Source of the DNA: Cordylochernes scorpioides
Taxonomy: Eukaryota > Arthropoda > Arachnida > Pseudoscorpiones > Chernetidae
Direction: 5' to 3'
Assembly: GCA_030710605.1 (NCBI GenBank)
Contig: CP092880.1
Location: 19,963,791-20,027,790 of the forward strand
DNA length: 64,000 nt
Below are positions 42,787-54,070 of the stretch, in pieces. Position numbers and translations under genes: made by a program. Each line of letters begins with the position of its first letter. Position 1 is the stretch's first letter. Under the pieces are notes generated by a model. That model ran no database searches. It saw only the letters and a program-made list of their open reading frames with translations, and was not told the origin of the DNA.

Positions 42787-43864
42787 TGAGAGGACACTCA
42801 CGCTAGAGGACACCTCTATAAAGGACAGTTTTCATCACCAATACAGTAGAACAAGCTCCGTGAGAGGACACTCACGCTAGAGGACACCTCTCTACAAAGG
42901 ACAGTTTTCATCACCAATACAGTAGAACAAGCTCCGTGAGAGGACACTCACGCTAGAGGACACCTCTCTACAAAGGACAGTTTTCATCACCAATACAGTA
43001 GAACAAGCTCCGTGAGAGGACACTCACGCTAGAGGAAACCTCTCTACAAAGGACAGTTTTAATCACCAATACAGTAGAACAAGCTCCGTGAGAGGACACT
43101 CACGCTAGAGGACACCTCTCTACAAAGGACAGTTTTCATCACCAATACAGTAGAACAAGCTCCGTGAGAGGACACTCACGCTAGAGGAAACCTCTCTACA
43201 AAGGACAGTTTTCATCACCAATACAGTAGAACAAGCTCCGTGAGAGGACACTCACGCTAGAGGAAACCTCTCTACAAAGGACAGTTTTTTCATCACCAAT
43301 ACAGTAGAACAAGCTCCGTGAGAGGACACTCACGCTAGAGGACACCTCTCTACAAAGGACAGTTTTCATCGCCAATACAGTAGAACAACCTCCATGAGAG
43401 GACACTCACGCTAGAGGAAACCTCTCTACAAAGGACAGTTTTTTCATCACCAATACAGTAGAACAAGCTCCGTGAGAGGACACTCACGCTAGAGGACACA
43501 CCTCTACAAAGGACAGTTTTCATCGCCAATACAGTAGAACAAGCTCCGTGAGAGGACACTCACGCTAGAGGACACCTCTCTACAAAGGATAGTTTTCATC
43601 ACCAATACAGTAGAACAAGCTCCGTGAGAGGACACTCACGCTAGAGGACACCTCTCTACAAAGGACAGTTTTCATCGCCAATACAGTAGAACAACCTCCA
43701 TGAGAGGACACTCACGCTAGAGGACACCTCTCTATAAAGAATAGTTTTCATTTGCAAAATTACCATTTTTACTATTTATAAACTATCCCGTAAGAGGACA
43801 CCTCTCCCTAAAGGACACTTTGGCTCTGCAATTAGGTGTTGTCCTTTACAGAGAGGTAGCACTG
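42787..43864 (+). repeat. 76-bp tandem array built from the end of a pogo-like MITE
   Basis: About 12-13 units. Each unit has CAGTAGAACAAGCTCCGTGA, GAGGACACTCACGCTAGAGG, ACACCTCTCTACAAAGGACA and TTTTCATCACCAA. Units differ at few positions (GGACACC or GGAAACC, CATCACC or CATCGCC). The last unit (from about 43683) leads into a complete MITE interior and right end (43840-43864). So the left ~76 bp of one MITE has been multiplied in place, while the rest stayed single. Confidence 0.92.
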
Positions 43865-44163
43865 TATTCACATGAATATATCTTAGTTTTTACCTTTTAT
43901 TGAATTTTAGATATATATAAATGTACATAATTTTAGGTTGCTAGCTTTTCTGCAAGATATGTAGACAGACAGACATGGGAGCAAGTTAAATAAAAGCTTT
44001 TTAAAAGGTACAATGTCTCAAAAAAGATTCAAAATATTTTAAAGCTAGGACAAACTATATAGATTAACATAAAAGTCATTCATTCAAAGCCTAAAATTGG
44101 TGCATATTTTGAATTAGAAAAATGATCAGAAAGACCCAACGACATCAATATAAATTGTAAATG

Positions 44164-44256
44164 AACAAACCCTGTACATCCCCCACAGTATATTGTAAAT
44201 ATGATGATATAGGTTGCTCTTTTTGAGCGGTGGCACCTAATAAAGTTATTTGGAAC
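44164..44256 (+). mobile_element. LINE 3' tail fragment
   Basis: CCTGTACATCCCCCACAGTA is followed by ATAGGTTGCTCTTTTTGAGC and ACCTAATAAAGTTATTTGG, matching the 3' end of the Jockey LINE at 27100-27180. Confidence 0.65.
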
Positions 44257-44278
44257 TTGATCAGAAATGAACAATAAA

Positions 44279-44448
44279 GTCGGTGGACGAGTGGGTAACA
44301 CCCTCTATTCCTGACAGTCATGAATCGGGATCCCACGTTAACATTTTGTTTAATATGTGAATAACCTTCACACATATTATTCATTGTTGCAAATATCATA
44401 AACTAGGTTGTTCTTGTTGAGTGGTACCGAATAAAGTGATTTTGGAAC
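44279..44448 (+). mobile_element. tRNA-derived SINE (family 1)
   Basis: GTCGGTGGACGAGTGGGTAA head, a damaged B box (six bases lost near 44330), tail CTAGGTTGTTCTTGTTGAG. Confidence 0.75.
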
Positions 44449-44479
44449 AGCGAATAGCGTGATCAGAATTAAGATAAGA

Positions 44480-44985
44480 AATCGTTGGCCAGCCGTCGTT
44501 TTCCGACAGCCATGAATAGGAATCTAATCCTTTTGTGAAGAACCTGTACATATATTATTCATTGTCTTCTCCTTCTTTCTTATCTCCACTCAATCATATT
44601 AGGGTATCAAAAGCTTGTAATGCTTGAGACTTGACAACCACCGTGACTGGGTGAAGTAGAATGCGTCTGCCTTTGTCATTAAGACTGGGAACACTACTCA
44701 ATGGCAGGCCGACTTAGCTTCAAAAGAAATGGCCGCCTCTGACATGAGGAACAGACGCCATGTGCAGCCGCTCCTAACATGGAGTACAAATGCCGATAAT
44801 ACTGTATCCCTGGATCAGGAGCCCTTATAGGGTACTATCAGCCGGGGTAGCTGAACCCAGGTTTTTAGTGAGCTTGTTACTGCTCCCCCTCCTCCTTTTT
44901 CATCCGGGCTTGGGACCGGCAAAGGCGGAGTTTTATTCATTGTAAATAACAAGCTAGGTTTCTCTTTTTGAGCGGTACCTGTTGT
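44480..44985 (+). mobile_element. LINE-tailed composite of unknown body
   Basis: Starts with a partial SINE-like head (TTTTCCGACAGCCATGAATA), carries the ~120-bp repeat also seen at 42345, then a GC-rich body (44700-44930), and ends CAAGCTAGGTTTCTCTTTTT. The body encodes no clear protein. It may be the 3' UTR of another LINE or a non-autonomous element that uses the same tail. Confidence 0.45.
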
Positions 44986-46044
44986 GTATTATGATTTAAA
45001 TATTTTAGTGCGGCCAATGATCTTGCCAAAGAAAAAGTTTCTGGACCTATTAAAGTCTATAATATTGCCTTCTTTTATTCAATTTTTTCAATGCCATTTT
45101 CCACAAAAGTTAATTCTTTCCAGATATGCAATCCACCCTTCAGGCTTAGAAAAATAAAAATTTTCAAGCTTGCCAAACCTCGCCATTATATTTCTTTTTG
45201 AAATTATATTTTATATTTAAAATTTACTTATATGTTTAATTAGGAATCGACATCTTTATTGCCAAAAATTGTTGTCTTTATATTTAAATTAATGATATTT
45301 ATTTACTCACAATAACAAAAAGTATTTATTCTCGAAATATCTTTTGATTACAACGTGAATGATGATAAAAAAGAGTATAGAAAATCAATGATAAATAATA
45401 CACAACAATATCTAATAAAGATGGAAATTTTGCCGGGAGGATATTGATCTAAAGAGACAAAGGTCGCCTCTCCCGTCAAAATAGACGTCAAAACTAGACG
45501 CCATATATTGACCGTCAGCGCAAACTAGCGGCCTCGGGTCGGTGAAAAAGCCACAACACCAGCTTTGGCAAACTGAAAAGCGTCCACCTAGAGGCCATGG
45601 TTTCAGGCTAATGGCCCTCGTCAGTCTAGGGCGGACTTTATTCCATGAGATCCACACGGGATCTAATGAAATCTTCACAATCTACCAAAGAGGTGTTTAG
45701 CTGGCAAAGTGGCTGGGCCAAATCTATGGCTAAAATATATTTTTATTTATGTACCAAGACATGTTGACATAGCGGTGGTCCCACAACATATTAAGCGGAC
45801 GACAATGTCACTCAGTATATAGATGTATTATCTTCAAATAAATATCATTTATTGTTCATTACTGGTAGTCTCTTTAACCTGATTTTCACAACTTTTTACC
45901 CACTCATTCTTGGTGCTGCAAATTCAGTGTATAGTATATATCCCTGTTAACTAGTCAGGTGGCTTCTTTCACAGGTGGCCTCTCTAGAGAGGGTCCATCA
46001 TCAAAGCTAAACAGTAAATCATTTTATATGCAGTAATATTAAAG
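44986..46044. other. mostly noncoding, one GC-rich patch
   Basis: 44986-45410 is AT-rich and empty. 45412-45700 is GC-rich with an 88-codon minus frame of no known family. 45740-45880 has an AATAAA and could be the end of a transcribed repeat. I cannot assign any of it. Confidence 0.3.
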
Positions 46045-46371
46045 TACACTCATAGACAAAACTTAAGTGAGTGAAATATCTTTGTTGTTGTTTGTTGTTT
46101 GTTTTTTTTTACGGAGACAGAGGCAATTTTGTTCACACATTTGGTTATCTCGTGTGTCTTCAATAAAGCTCACTAATATCTTTCAGAGTTATTATCTGAA
46201 TCCCGATATACATGCTAAAAGGTACAATATCCTTAAGTTTTGTCCATGAGTTATATTGTATATCTCGTGTGTTTTCAATAAAGGTCACTGTAATATCTTT
46301 CAGAGTTATTGTCTGAATCCTGATATACATGCTAAAAGGTACAACTTTCTTAAGTTTTGTCCATGAGTGTA
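46045..46371. mobile_element. Tc1-like MITE with internal duplication
   Basis: Terminal inverted repeats TACACTCATAGACAAAACTT and its complement ending TTTGTCCATGAGTGTA. The stretch CTTTCAGAGTTATTGTCTGA to AAGTTTTGTCCATGAGT is present twice (about 46175-46250 and 46295-46370). Confidence 0.7.
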
Positions 46372-46715
46372 CATTGATATAACAGAACTCCCAGAGCGTA
46401 TGAAACTATCACCCGGGAATTATCAAACACGCAGAGTGTTCTATTTAAAAATATTAATAGTCAAAATTTTATTTTGTGTAAAAATAATGTACACAGTTTG
46501 TACATTTAGGTTAAGTTAGTTTTTAAATTGCTGAGGAATGTATATATGGGGAATAAATGTTTGTGGGGGGCTCTATGGAAAAACGGGTTCACTTGGAATT
46601 TGGAAAAACTTTATATATATATATATATATATATATAACTTATGGGACATACGGTACTTTATTTAAAAATCAAGATTACAGGGAAACGTGTTAGTGGGGG
46701 AGGGGATAGCAATAA
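46372..46715. other. noncoding with a (TA)n tract
   Basis: A TATATA run at about 46611-46637. Otherwise no gene is seen. Confidence 0.4.
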
Positions 46716-48070
46716 TTAAGGAAAATCAAATTGTAGGTAGTATTTATAGATGTCATGTTTGGCGGCGTTGAGGATGTTCCTGACGGTTTCAGGCTCTCGG
46801 TTCATTATGTATTTCCCGCGGTCAAAGACGAAGTCGTTATGTATATCGCGGCATTTGGAGATGGCGTCGTTTAGAATAGGCTGAATAGAGTCGCAGGTTA
46901 GATATCGGTGTTCAACGTCTGGCGGTCCGTGGCATGTTGGACAGGCAGTCTTTCCGAAGCGTCGAGGGTAGGGGAGGGCACGAATCACGAGTCGCCATGC
47001 GATATCGTCGCGGATGTTGGTTTCGCGGTGCCAGGATGGTGTACACTCGAGCAGCCACCTTTCTGCCTTAGTATTTGCGTTATTAGCATCAAGATAGGTG
47101 TTTGTAATCAGGGTTCTCATATACGCGCTCTTTACCCCTGAGAAGGGTCGTTTTGTTGCCCTTGCTACGATGGGAAGGTAAACGCAGGAATTGTTGTCGC
47201 GGGTTAAAAATTTCGTCTCTTTGAGTTTGTCGTAAAGGGTCGTAAGATTCGCGAAATCCATAATAACGTTTCTCGTGGCGTGTGAAAAGAGGCAGTCAAT
47301 AGGGCGAAAAGAGCCGTCGTCGTTAACGAGGTCTTTAAATCTTTTAAGATTCCGGACACTAAAAACGGCGGGGTTCTGCATTCTAAGATCTTGTAGAAAG
47401 CGGCATTTGAGAAGGACGAGGTGGAGGAAGTCTTTACGTGACAATTTTGTAAAGTCGATTTCGAACGAAGGCGCAATTTTCTTTAAGCTTTGTAAAATTT
47501 CTTTGTTTCGCGGCGATGATATGTGGTATAGGTCGTAATTAAATAAATTCTGGTAATTAGTCGTGTTTTTATTTTCGAATAGAAAGCCGTTTTCGTTCGT
47601 ATATCCGTTCACGTGTTTCTGTATCCTCTTGATGGTAAATAAGTCGCGTTGCGTAGGTAGGTGTAGCAGTCCAAGGCCTCCATTAGGGACGGGCAGGCAA
47701 TTGATTGTGTAATTCGTCCATGCCTTGGATAGGTAGAGGGCGTCGTCCATTTCTGATTGTAGTTCGTTAAGTATTAGATCGTGAGGTAGAACGGAGTTGA
47801 TGATGTAGGTAAATTTAGGAATAAAATATTTGTTTAGGTAACGGACTTTTGATGTTAAAGGCAAGGGTAGTATTTTTTGCTTCGCGATGGAGAGACATTG
47901 TTGAAAGTTCGATCGAAGTTCGTCAGTTTGAAGTTTAAAAGGTTTTCTGCTGTTTTCCAGGGTCAGCCCAAGTAGGTTGATACAGTCATTCCTCATCTTG
48001 ATGTCGCTAGGTGCGTCTGTCCTCCTTTTCCAGCTCCCGCACCACAGTCCCGTACTCTTTCCATAGTTGA
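46716..48070 (-). pseudogene. LINE reverse transcriptase C-terminal half, open frame
   Basis: About 450 uninterrupted codons of a non-LTR retrotransposon ORF2, starting inside the reverse transcriptase (STGLWCGSWKRRTD, INLLGLTL). It continues through the thumb (KVRYLNKYFIPKFTYIIN) and a long C-terminal region to a CPTCHGPPDVEHRYLTC motif. Its clade differs from the Jockey LINE at 22777; I cannot name it with confidence. The reading frame extends a few codons into the Helitron at 48071, which cuts off the 5' part. No stop or frameshift occurs in 1.35 kb, so the copy is young. Confidence 0.8.
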
Positions 48071-48841
48071 CTTTATATATATATAAATCAGTGTATGTAT
48101 GTATGTGGGTATCTATGTCGGCTATACACGTCCACAATACGTAACTAATCTGACTGATATTTTAACAGTATATAGAGTAGAATCTGTAAAAACTTATAGT
48201 GAAACTTCGAGGTCTTTATTCCGAATATTCTTCGAGTTATTTGCAAATTGCGTTGCAAATTTGCCTTTTCGCTCGCAAGCAGCGCCTCTAGCGGTGAAGA
48301 TGGGAGGTAATATGAGCTGACCTAATGTATATGTAAAACGTGTTTTGACAGGACATAGAGAAAAATCTGGAAAAAATATTTATCGGATTTTTAGCCAATA
48401 AAAAATAAAATTGACGGGTTCTGGGCAAAAATAATTGTTTTTTTAGTCAGAAAATTATGATCACAATATTGCTGTATCATGTTTGATTATCAGATACAGA
48501 ATTATATCGGGAAAAATTCCAAAAAGCTGAGACCACGGGTGAAGCCAGTTCATTTTTAGTGTGCAGGAACAAAATTCTAACAGAAAAACATTCATTCGAG
48601 CAGAAGACACAAAGCTAGATCATCTCTTTATAAAAAATATCGCTTCTCTGACACAAAGTTTGGAGCGGGACAAAGCCAGATCATCTCTTTATAAAAATAT
48701 CGCTTCTCTGACACAAAGTTTGGAACGGGACGTTTCACAAGAGTGACATCCACGGCGCCAATTCATAATTGTAACGAATAGTATTTGAATAAAAACATTT
48801 AATCGGGTAAAACCTGGGCGTTACCCGGGTCATTCGGCTAG
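48071..48841 (+). mobile_element. non-autonomous Helitron (family A)
   Basis: 5' region TATATATATAAATCAGTGTA, GTCGGCTATACACGTCC landmark, 3' hairpin (CCTGGGCGTTACCCGGG) and CTAG at 48838-48841. Holds an internal ~69-bp tandem duplication (about 48598-48730). The retroelement target site at 48725-48736 (ACGGGACGTTTC) is uninterrupted. Confidence 0.82.
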
Positions 48842-48843
48842 TA

Positions 48844-49743
48844 TCCCGATATATATAGAAGTCAGTGTATGTATGTGTGTTTGTTCCTATGTCGGCTATA
48901 CACGTCTCTCCACAATACGTAACTAATCTGACTGAAATTTTAACAGTATATAAAGAAGAATCTGGAAAAACTTATAGTGAAAATTCCAGGTCTCTGTCCC
49001 GAATATTCTTTGAGTTATTTGCAAATTGCGTTGCAAATTTGCCCTTTCTCTCGCAAGCAGCGCCTCTAGCGGTGAAGATGGGAGGTAATATCAGCTGACC
49101 TAATGTACATGTAAAACGTGTTTTAACAGGACATAGAGAAAAATCTGGAAGAGATATTTAATGGATTTTTGGCCAAGAAAATTTGAATTTGACGGGTTTT
49201 GGGCAAAAATAGTTGTTTTTCAGTCAGAAAATGATGACGACAATATTGCTGTATCATGTTTGATTATCAGATGTAAAATTATATCGGGAAAAAATCCAAA
49301 AAGCAGAGACCACGGGTGAAGCCAGTTCATTTTTAGTATGCAGGAACAATATTCTAACAGAAAAACATTCATTCGAGCAGAAGACACAAAGCCAGATCAT
49401 CTCTCTATAAAAATATCGCTTCTCAGACACAAAGTTTGGAGCTGGACGTTTCTGGTTCAAATCACATTAATAGGTACCGCTCAGCAAGAGCAACCTAGTT
49501 CATGATAATTGAACAATGAATAATATGTGAAGGTAACACATATTAAACATATTTTAACGCGGGATTCAATCCCGGTTCATGACTGTCGGGAATCGAGGGG
49601 GTTACCCACTCGTCCACCGACTTATATGCTGGACGTTTCACAAGAGTGACATCCACGGCGCCAATTTATAATTGTAACGAATAGTATTTGAATAAAAACA
49701 TTTAATCGGGTAAAACCCGGGCGTTGCCCGGGTCATTCGGCTA

Positions 49744-49744
<1 letters not shown>
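48844..49744 (+). mobile_element. non-autonomous Helitron (family A) carrying a SINE
   Basis: Starts TCCCGATATATATAGAAGTC only two bases after the previous Helitron's CTAG, and ends with the CCCGGGCGTTGCCCGGG hairpin and CTAG (49741-49744). A family-1 SINE is inserted at the same site used in the 21-28 kb Helitron. Confidence 0.87.
49453..49627 (-). mobile_element. tRNA-derived SINE (family 1) in the recurrent Helitron site
   Basis: Antisense to its host Helitron. The target duplication is GCTGGACGTTTC (49441-49452 and 49628-49639), the same site as the complement of GAAACGTCCCGC in the 21-28 kb nest, with one substitution. Confidence 0.88.

Positions 49745-49815
<71 letters not shown>
49745..49815. 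repeat. (TA)n microsatellite
   Basis: About 70 bp of pure TA between a Helitron 3' end and a gypsy LTR. Confidence 0.95.
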
Positions 49816-49818
<3 letters not shown>

Positions 49819-49882
49819 AGAGTAGAATAAATTAAATAGAATTCGATGTTGAGGTTTCTACGATTAAATAAATATAGTTTAT

Positions 49883-50530
49883 TTAAAGCAAGTTTACAAA
49901 GAAGAGAATAACGGGAGTTAGCGCAGTATGTTTACAAAAAACAGCTAAGAACAACCTAATCCGCGCGTACTCCTCCCGGGCCTCCCCCCGCGCATCCTTT
50001 CCAAATGGCGATTCCTTCTCGGACAACCCTGTCTTTCGAACAGGGGTGAACACCCAGACGAGGTCCCCAACACGGTACTCAACAGATCGATGCACCTGGT
50101 CGTAATGGTACTTGTTATTCTCCTGGGCTCTCAAAATGTGTATCCGAGCGAGCTGCCATGCTTCTTCTGCCTTGGTTACTATCTGACCTCCAAAGTCATG
50201 ATCCGATGTTTCGTCTTCGTAAGGCAGCAGGACATCAAGGTGGGTCTCGGCCTCGCGACCATGAACCAAAAAGAAAGGAAAAAATCTGGTACTTCCTTGT
50301 TGGGCCGTGTTGTATGCAAAGATGACATATGGCAGAACGCTGTCCCAATCCCTCTGCTCGGCGTCCACATACATGGATAGCATGTCACCCAGGGTCTTAT
50401 TCAGCCTCTCTGTCAATCCGTTTGTTTGAGGGTGATAAGCCGTGGTGAACAGGTGGCTTATCTTGCAACGGGAAGTGACTTCTTTGACCATCTGAGACAT
50501 GAAGGCCCGACCTCTGTCAGTTATTCGGAC
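49883..50530 (-). pseudogene. gypsy integrase C-terminal part
   Basis: Starts DRGRAFMSQMVKEVTSRC and contains the YHPQTNGLTERLNK motif with the catalytic glutamate, then a long C-terminal domain (VLPYVIFAYNTAQQ, VHRSVEYRVGDLVWVF) that reads into the LTR. Integrases insert retroelement DNA. About 190 bp (50341-50530) are an inverted copy of 51187-51376 with a single difference noted. Confidence 0.85.
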
Positions 50531-51380
50531 CATCAAACTGCAAGATTTCGACGCAACCATCACCTATAAAAGCGGGGTCAAGCACAAAGACGCGGATTGC
50601 CTATCGAGATACCCGCTGCCAGAGTCGCCTGCTCTGACGTCGCTTACATTAGTAAGAGAACAACAGAATCTAGATCCTGATATAACAAAAATTTCAAATG
50701 CCTTAATGCCGGTCTACTCTATAAGCGTAATTTTGATCCATTGGGTAGACGTTTGCTGTTGGTTATACCGAAGTGTATGAGACCAGATATCCTGAAGGAG
50801 TTCCACAATGTTCCGACCGCGGGCCACCTAGGTTTTGCAAGGACCTACGACAGAATAAGAAAGAGATACTTCTGGCCGGGACTTTACAACAGCGTTCGAC
50901 GTTATGTCGCCCATTGCAAGGAGTGCCAGCGAAGAAAGGGAGAAAACAAACTGCCTGCTGGAAAACTAATTCCCATTCAACCCCCGTCATTTCCGTTCCA
51001 GAAAATAGGCATGGACCTGCTTGGGAGGTTTCCCCTTTCGGACAAGGGAAATCGATGGATAATTGTATGTACAGATTATTTGACCAAATATGCAATCGCC
51101 AAAGCCCTGCCATCTGGTACGGCTGCAGAAATCGCGACTTTCATACTGGAAGAATTAATTTTGAAGCATGGCGCTCCACGCGAAATAATAACTGACAGAG
51201 GTCGGGCCTTCATGTCTCAGATGGTCAAAGAAGTCACTTCCCGTTGCAAGATAAGCCACCTGTTCACCACGGCTTATCACCCTCAAACAAACGGATTGAC
51301 AGAGAGGCTGAATAAGACCCTGGGTGACATGCTCTCCATGTATGTGGACGCCGAGCAGAGGGATTGGGACAGCGTTCTAA
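50531..51380 (+). pseudogene. gypsy RNase H end and integrase N-terminal and core parts
   Basis: Plus strand. LQDFDATITYKSGVKHKDAD followed by CLSRYP is the end of RNase H. Then come H2C2 zinc-binding residues (HLGFARTYDRIRKRYFWPGL, CKECQRRKG) and the core (MDLLGRFP, VCTDYLTKYAIA, ITDRGRAF, YHPQTNGLTERLN), which carries D,D-E catalytic residues. The frame breaks at about 51380, where it joins gag sequence. Confidence 0.85.
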
Positions 51381-52078
51381 TTTTGAGGCTGTCACTCGTC
51401 GTCCTTGGAGCGCCACAACGCGACGACACTCTGCGATAAACTGATCCGTCGTCGCTATGTCTCTCGGCAGAATATACCGGTAGACTTCCTCGGTGACCTG
51501 GGGGACGTGACGGATCTACAGTCTCTGATAAGACAGATCGTTAGAGAAGAAGTGCAGCGGGCCCTAGCACCGCCACGGGAAGAACCAAGAACCTCCTCCC
51601 TTGAGGAAATAGTGAAGGAGGAAGTCGAAAAGTCCTCGCTCCCATGTCGGGGATAAATACCTTCCCAATGGAATCGGCGGCGAGGTCAGCACCACGGAAC
51701 TATAGAAAGAACACCTGGTATGCACCTAAGGTCGAAGCAAGTGGCTCAAGAGTCGAAGTACGGGACACTAATGAGTGGAGGATCCCAGACGGCACGCCCG
51801 AATACGGTCCACTTCCACTGTGGACGGCCCGGCCACGTTGTCCGCTATTGCCGCGACAGGAGGAGGTTACTTGATGAGAGAAGAGACGAAATGTACCAAG
51901 ATCGGGCCAGGACAATGACGAACTCCGGACGCAACAATAACTCAAACGACGCTGATCAAAGAGTCAACACCAGACGTTATCGCAGCCCCTCCCCTTCTCC
52001 TAGACGCGGAAGTTCCCCTGGTCGCAGTGCTACAAGACGAGCCAGCCAGTCTCCTCGGCGTTTACAATCGGAAAACTA
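51381..52078 (+). pseudogene. gypsy gag C-terminal part
   Basis: Contains VDFLGDLGDVTDLQSLIRQI and VREEVQRALAP (a segment common in arthropod gypsy gags), then a zinc knuckle whose first cysteine is replaced (VHFHCGRPGHVVRYC), and an Arg/Ser-rich tail (RRYRSPSPSPRRGSSPGRS). The frame is split between 51656 and 51720. Confidence 0.75.
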
Positions 52079-52144
52079 AGAGCCGCGCCCTCAAATGGAG
52101 GTGAGGCCGCTGCACAACCTATAATTCCTCCCCTGTCGACAGTC

Positions 52145-53250
52145 GTGAAAATGACGAACAACTACATTGACATTAAAATTGAAGGCGACACAATACGGGC
52201 TCTGGTGGATTCCGGAGCCTCCTATTCTGTTATATCTGAGCGGTTCAGAGTAGAACTGAAAAAGACGATGTTTGCCGAAACCGACGTTGTATTGAAAGTT
52301 GCTGACGATAAGGTGGTCAAATCCAAAGGACGCTGCACTTTGAAGTTGGAAGTAAATGGACATCCGGAAAACTTTGAATTCGTCGTTTTGGAAAATTGCA
52401 GTCACGATGTGATTCTAGGCTGGGATTTCTTCAAGGCGACCAACGCGATTATCGACTGCGGTCTGGGCGAACTACAACTGGACGACCTACCAGACCTAGA
52501 CGCCGAGGGTAGAGATGACGGAGTGTACGCTATCCAAGACTTCGTTATCCCCGGGAGATCGTCGCAGAGGATAAGCGTCGTCAATAGATCTCTCGTAGGA
52601 ATTGTTAACATGGAGGTTACCTGTCTAAAGAACTATTCATTCGAAAAGACGTGATATTTCCTTCTTTATTGATTGAATTTGAAGAAGGAATTGGAAAAAT
52701 TTGGATAACTAACGGCGGACTTCAACCTCAAATGATTCCGAAAGGAATGAACTTGGGTAGGATGTGCGATATTGAGACGGAACACGTGTGCCTCTTGAGT
52801 GTGGAGCCGGAAAGTTGTTCAAGGGAGAGAAGAGAAGATGACCACAGCGACAACCTGTTATCTCTAATCAACCCCGATCTGCCCAAGAAAAAAAAAAGAA
52901 GATTTAATGGGGCTGCTGTTGTCTTTTAAAAGAGTTTTCCTTCCCACGATGAAAAACGCAAACAAGGTACAGAACAGAGTGAAGCACAGAATTCACACCG
53001 GCGACCATCCCCCTATAAAGCAGCGCCCATATCGGGTATCTAAAAGAGAGCGAGAAATAATGCAAAAGGAAGTAGATACCATGCTTGAAAGAAAAGTAAT
53101 TAAGCCATCTGAGAGTCCCTGGTCAGCCCCTGTGGTGCTGGTCAAGAAGAAAGACGGCACATGGAGATTCTGCGTGGACTTCCGGCGGCTAAATCACATC
53201 ACCAAGAAAGACGTTTATCCATTGCCCCGCATTGATGACGTTCTGGATCA
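52145..53250 (+). pseudogene. gypsy aspartic protease and start of reverse transcriptase
   Basis: Protease with LVDSGASYSVIS active site (52200-52240) and VILGWDFF further on. After a frameshift near 52650 and another near 52910 comes the reverse transcriptase N-terminus ([58 protein letters not shown]). It stops abruptly at about 53250, before the catalytic YXDD region, where minus-strand gag begins. Confidence 0.87.
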
Positions 53251-53746
53251 TCTGTGCATCTACTTCCCTGCAGAGTCGCAAAACATCTTGGATATAAAAT
53301 TCAGTGGTTTCGCCCCTCGTTTGAGCTCGCACCTTTAGCTTTTGCTCGGCTTGACGCCGCAGGTTATCTTTCTTCCCAAATACGGATCCTAGTTGGTCTT
53401 TAAATATCTCCCACGATGGGATATTTTCCTCATTATTTTCGTACCACCGTTGAGCGGTACCGTGTAGATAAAAGTACACGTTAGCCAGACTGAGCGAATT
53501 GTCCCAATGGTTATGTCTTGCCACTCTCTCATAACCTTTCAGCCAGGCTTGGGGGTCTTCGCTGATCTCACCAGAGAACATGGAAGGGTTCCGCACCACA
53601 TTCTGACAAAAGAGTGGACTAACCTGAGTGGTCGCCTCGCTTCTGTTGTTCATCGTCGCTGTGTTGTCGGGGGTAAGTCCTTGTAATCTTCTGCTTCTTC
53701 TAATAGAGCGTTCTTCTTCTTTAGGTACCCAGCTGATCTCCGCCAC
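53251..53746 (-). pseudogene. gypsy gag N-terminal part
   Basis: Minus strand, directly after the right LTR with TGGCGGAGATCAGCTGG as possible primer-binding site. It contains FSGEISEDPQAWLKGYERVA, YFYLHGTAQRWYEN and [15 protein letters not shown], typical of the retrotransposon gag capsid domain. The first ATG is in MNNRSEATTQ. The frame is cut at about 53250. Confidence 0.8.
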
Positions 53747-54070
53747 TTTGTAGAGTAGAATAAATTAAATAGAATTCGATGTTGAGATTAAATATAGTTT
53801 ATTTAAAGTAAGGTTACAAAGAAGAGAATAACGGGAGTTAGCGCAGTATGTTTACAAAAAAACAGCTAAGAACAACCTAATCCGCGCGTACTCCTCCCGG
53901 GCCTCCCCCCGCGCATCCTTTCCAAATGGCGATGCATTCATATTTCACAATATATATATATATATACAATAATATACACAAGACGGTGCCAATATGCCAA
54001 GATGCTCTTTGTTAAATCTATGGAGAATTAACTCTTACCCCCCTCCACACACACACACAATAATATATTA

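Larger units (their letters stand above)
49816..53933 (-). mobile_element. Ty3/gypsy LTR retrotransposon, internally inverted and incomplete
   Basis: Two direct LTR-like ends (49816-50012 and 53749-53933; TGTAGAGTAGAATAAATTAA to CCAAATGGCGAT) nearly identical to each other. The outer coding parts (gag N-terminus at 53746-53250, integrase C-terminus at 50530-49883) lie on the minus strand, in the expected order for a minus-strand element. The interior 50525-53250 lies on the plus strand and is itself out of order (RNase H end and integrase, then gag C-terminus, protease, reverse transcriptase start). Most of the reverse transcriptase and RNase H is missing. There is no env. Confidence 0.85.

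Noticed and set aside
42787-43735. A CRISPR-like look of the 76-bp repeat array
   Set aside because: Units are contiguous without unique spacers, come from a transposon end, and the genome is eukaryotic.
49883-53746. An endogenous retrovirus with env
   Set aside because: No envelope-like frame exists between integrase and LTR; all parts fit a Ty3/gypsy LTR retrotransposon.
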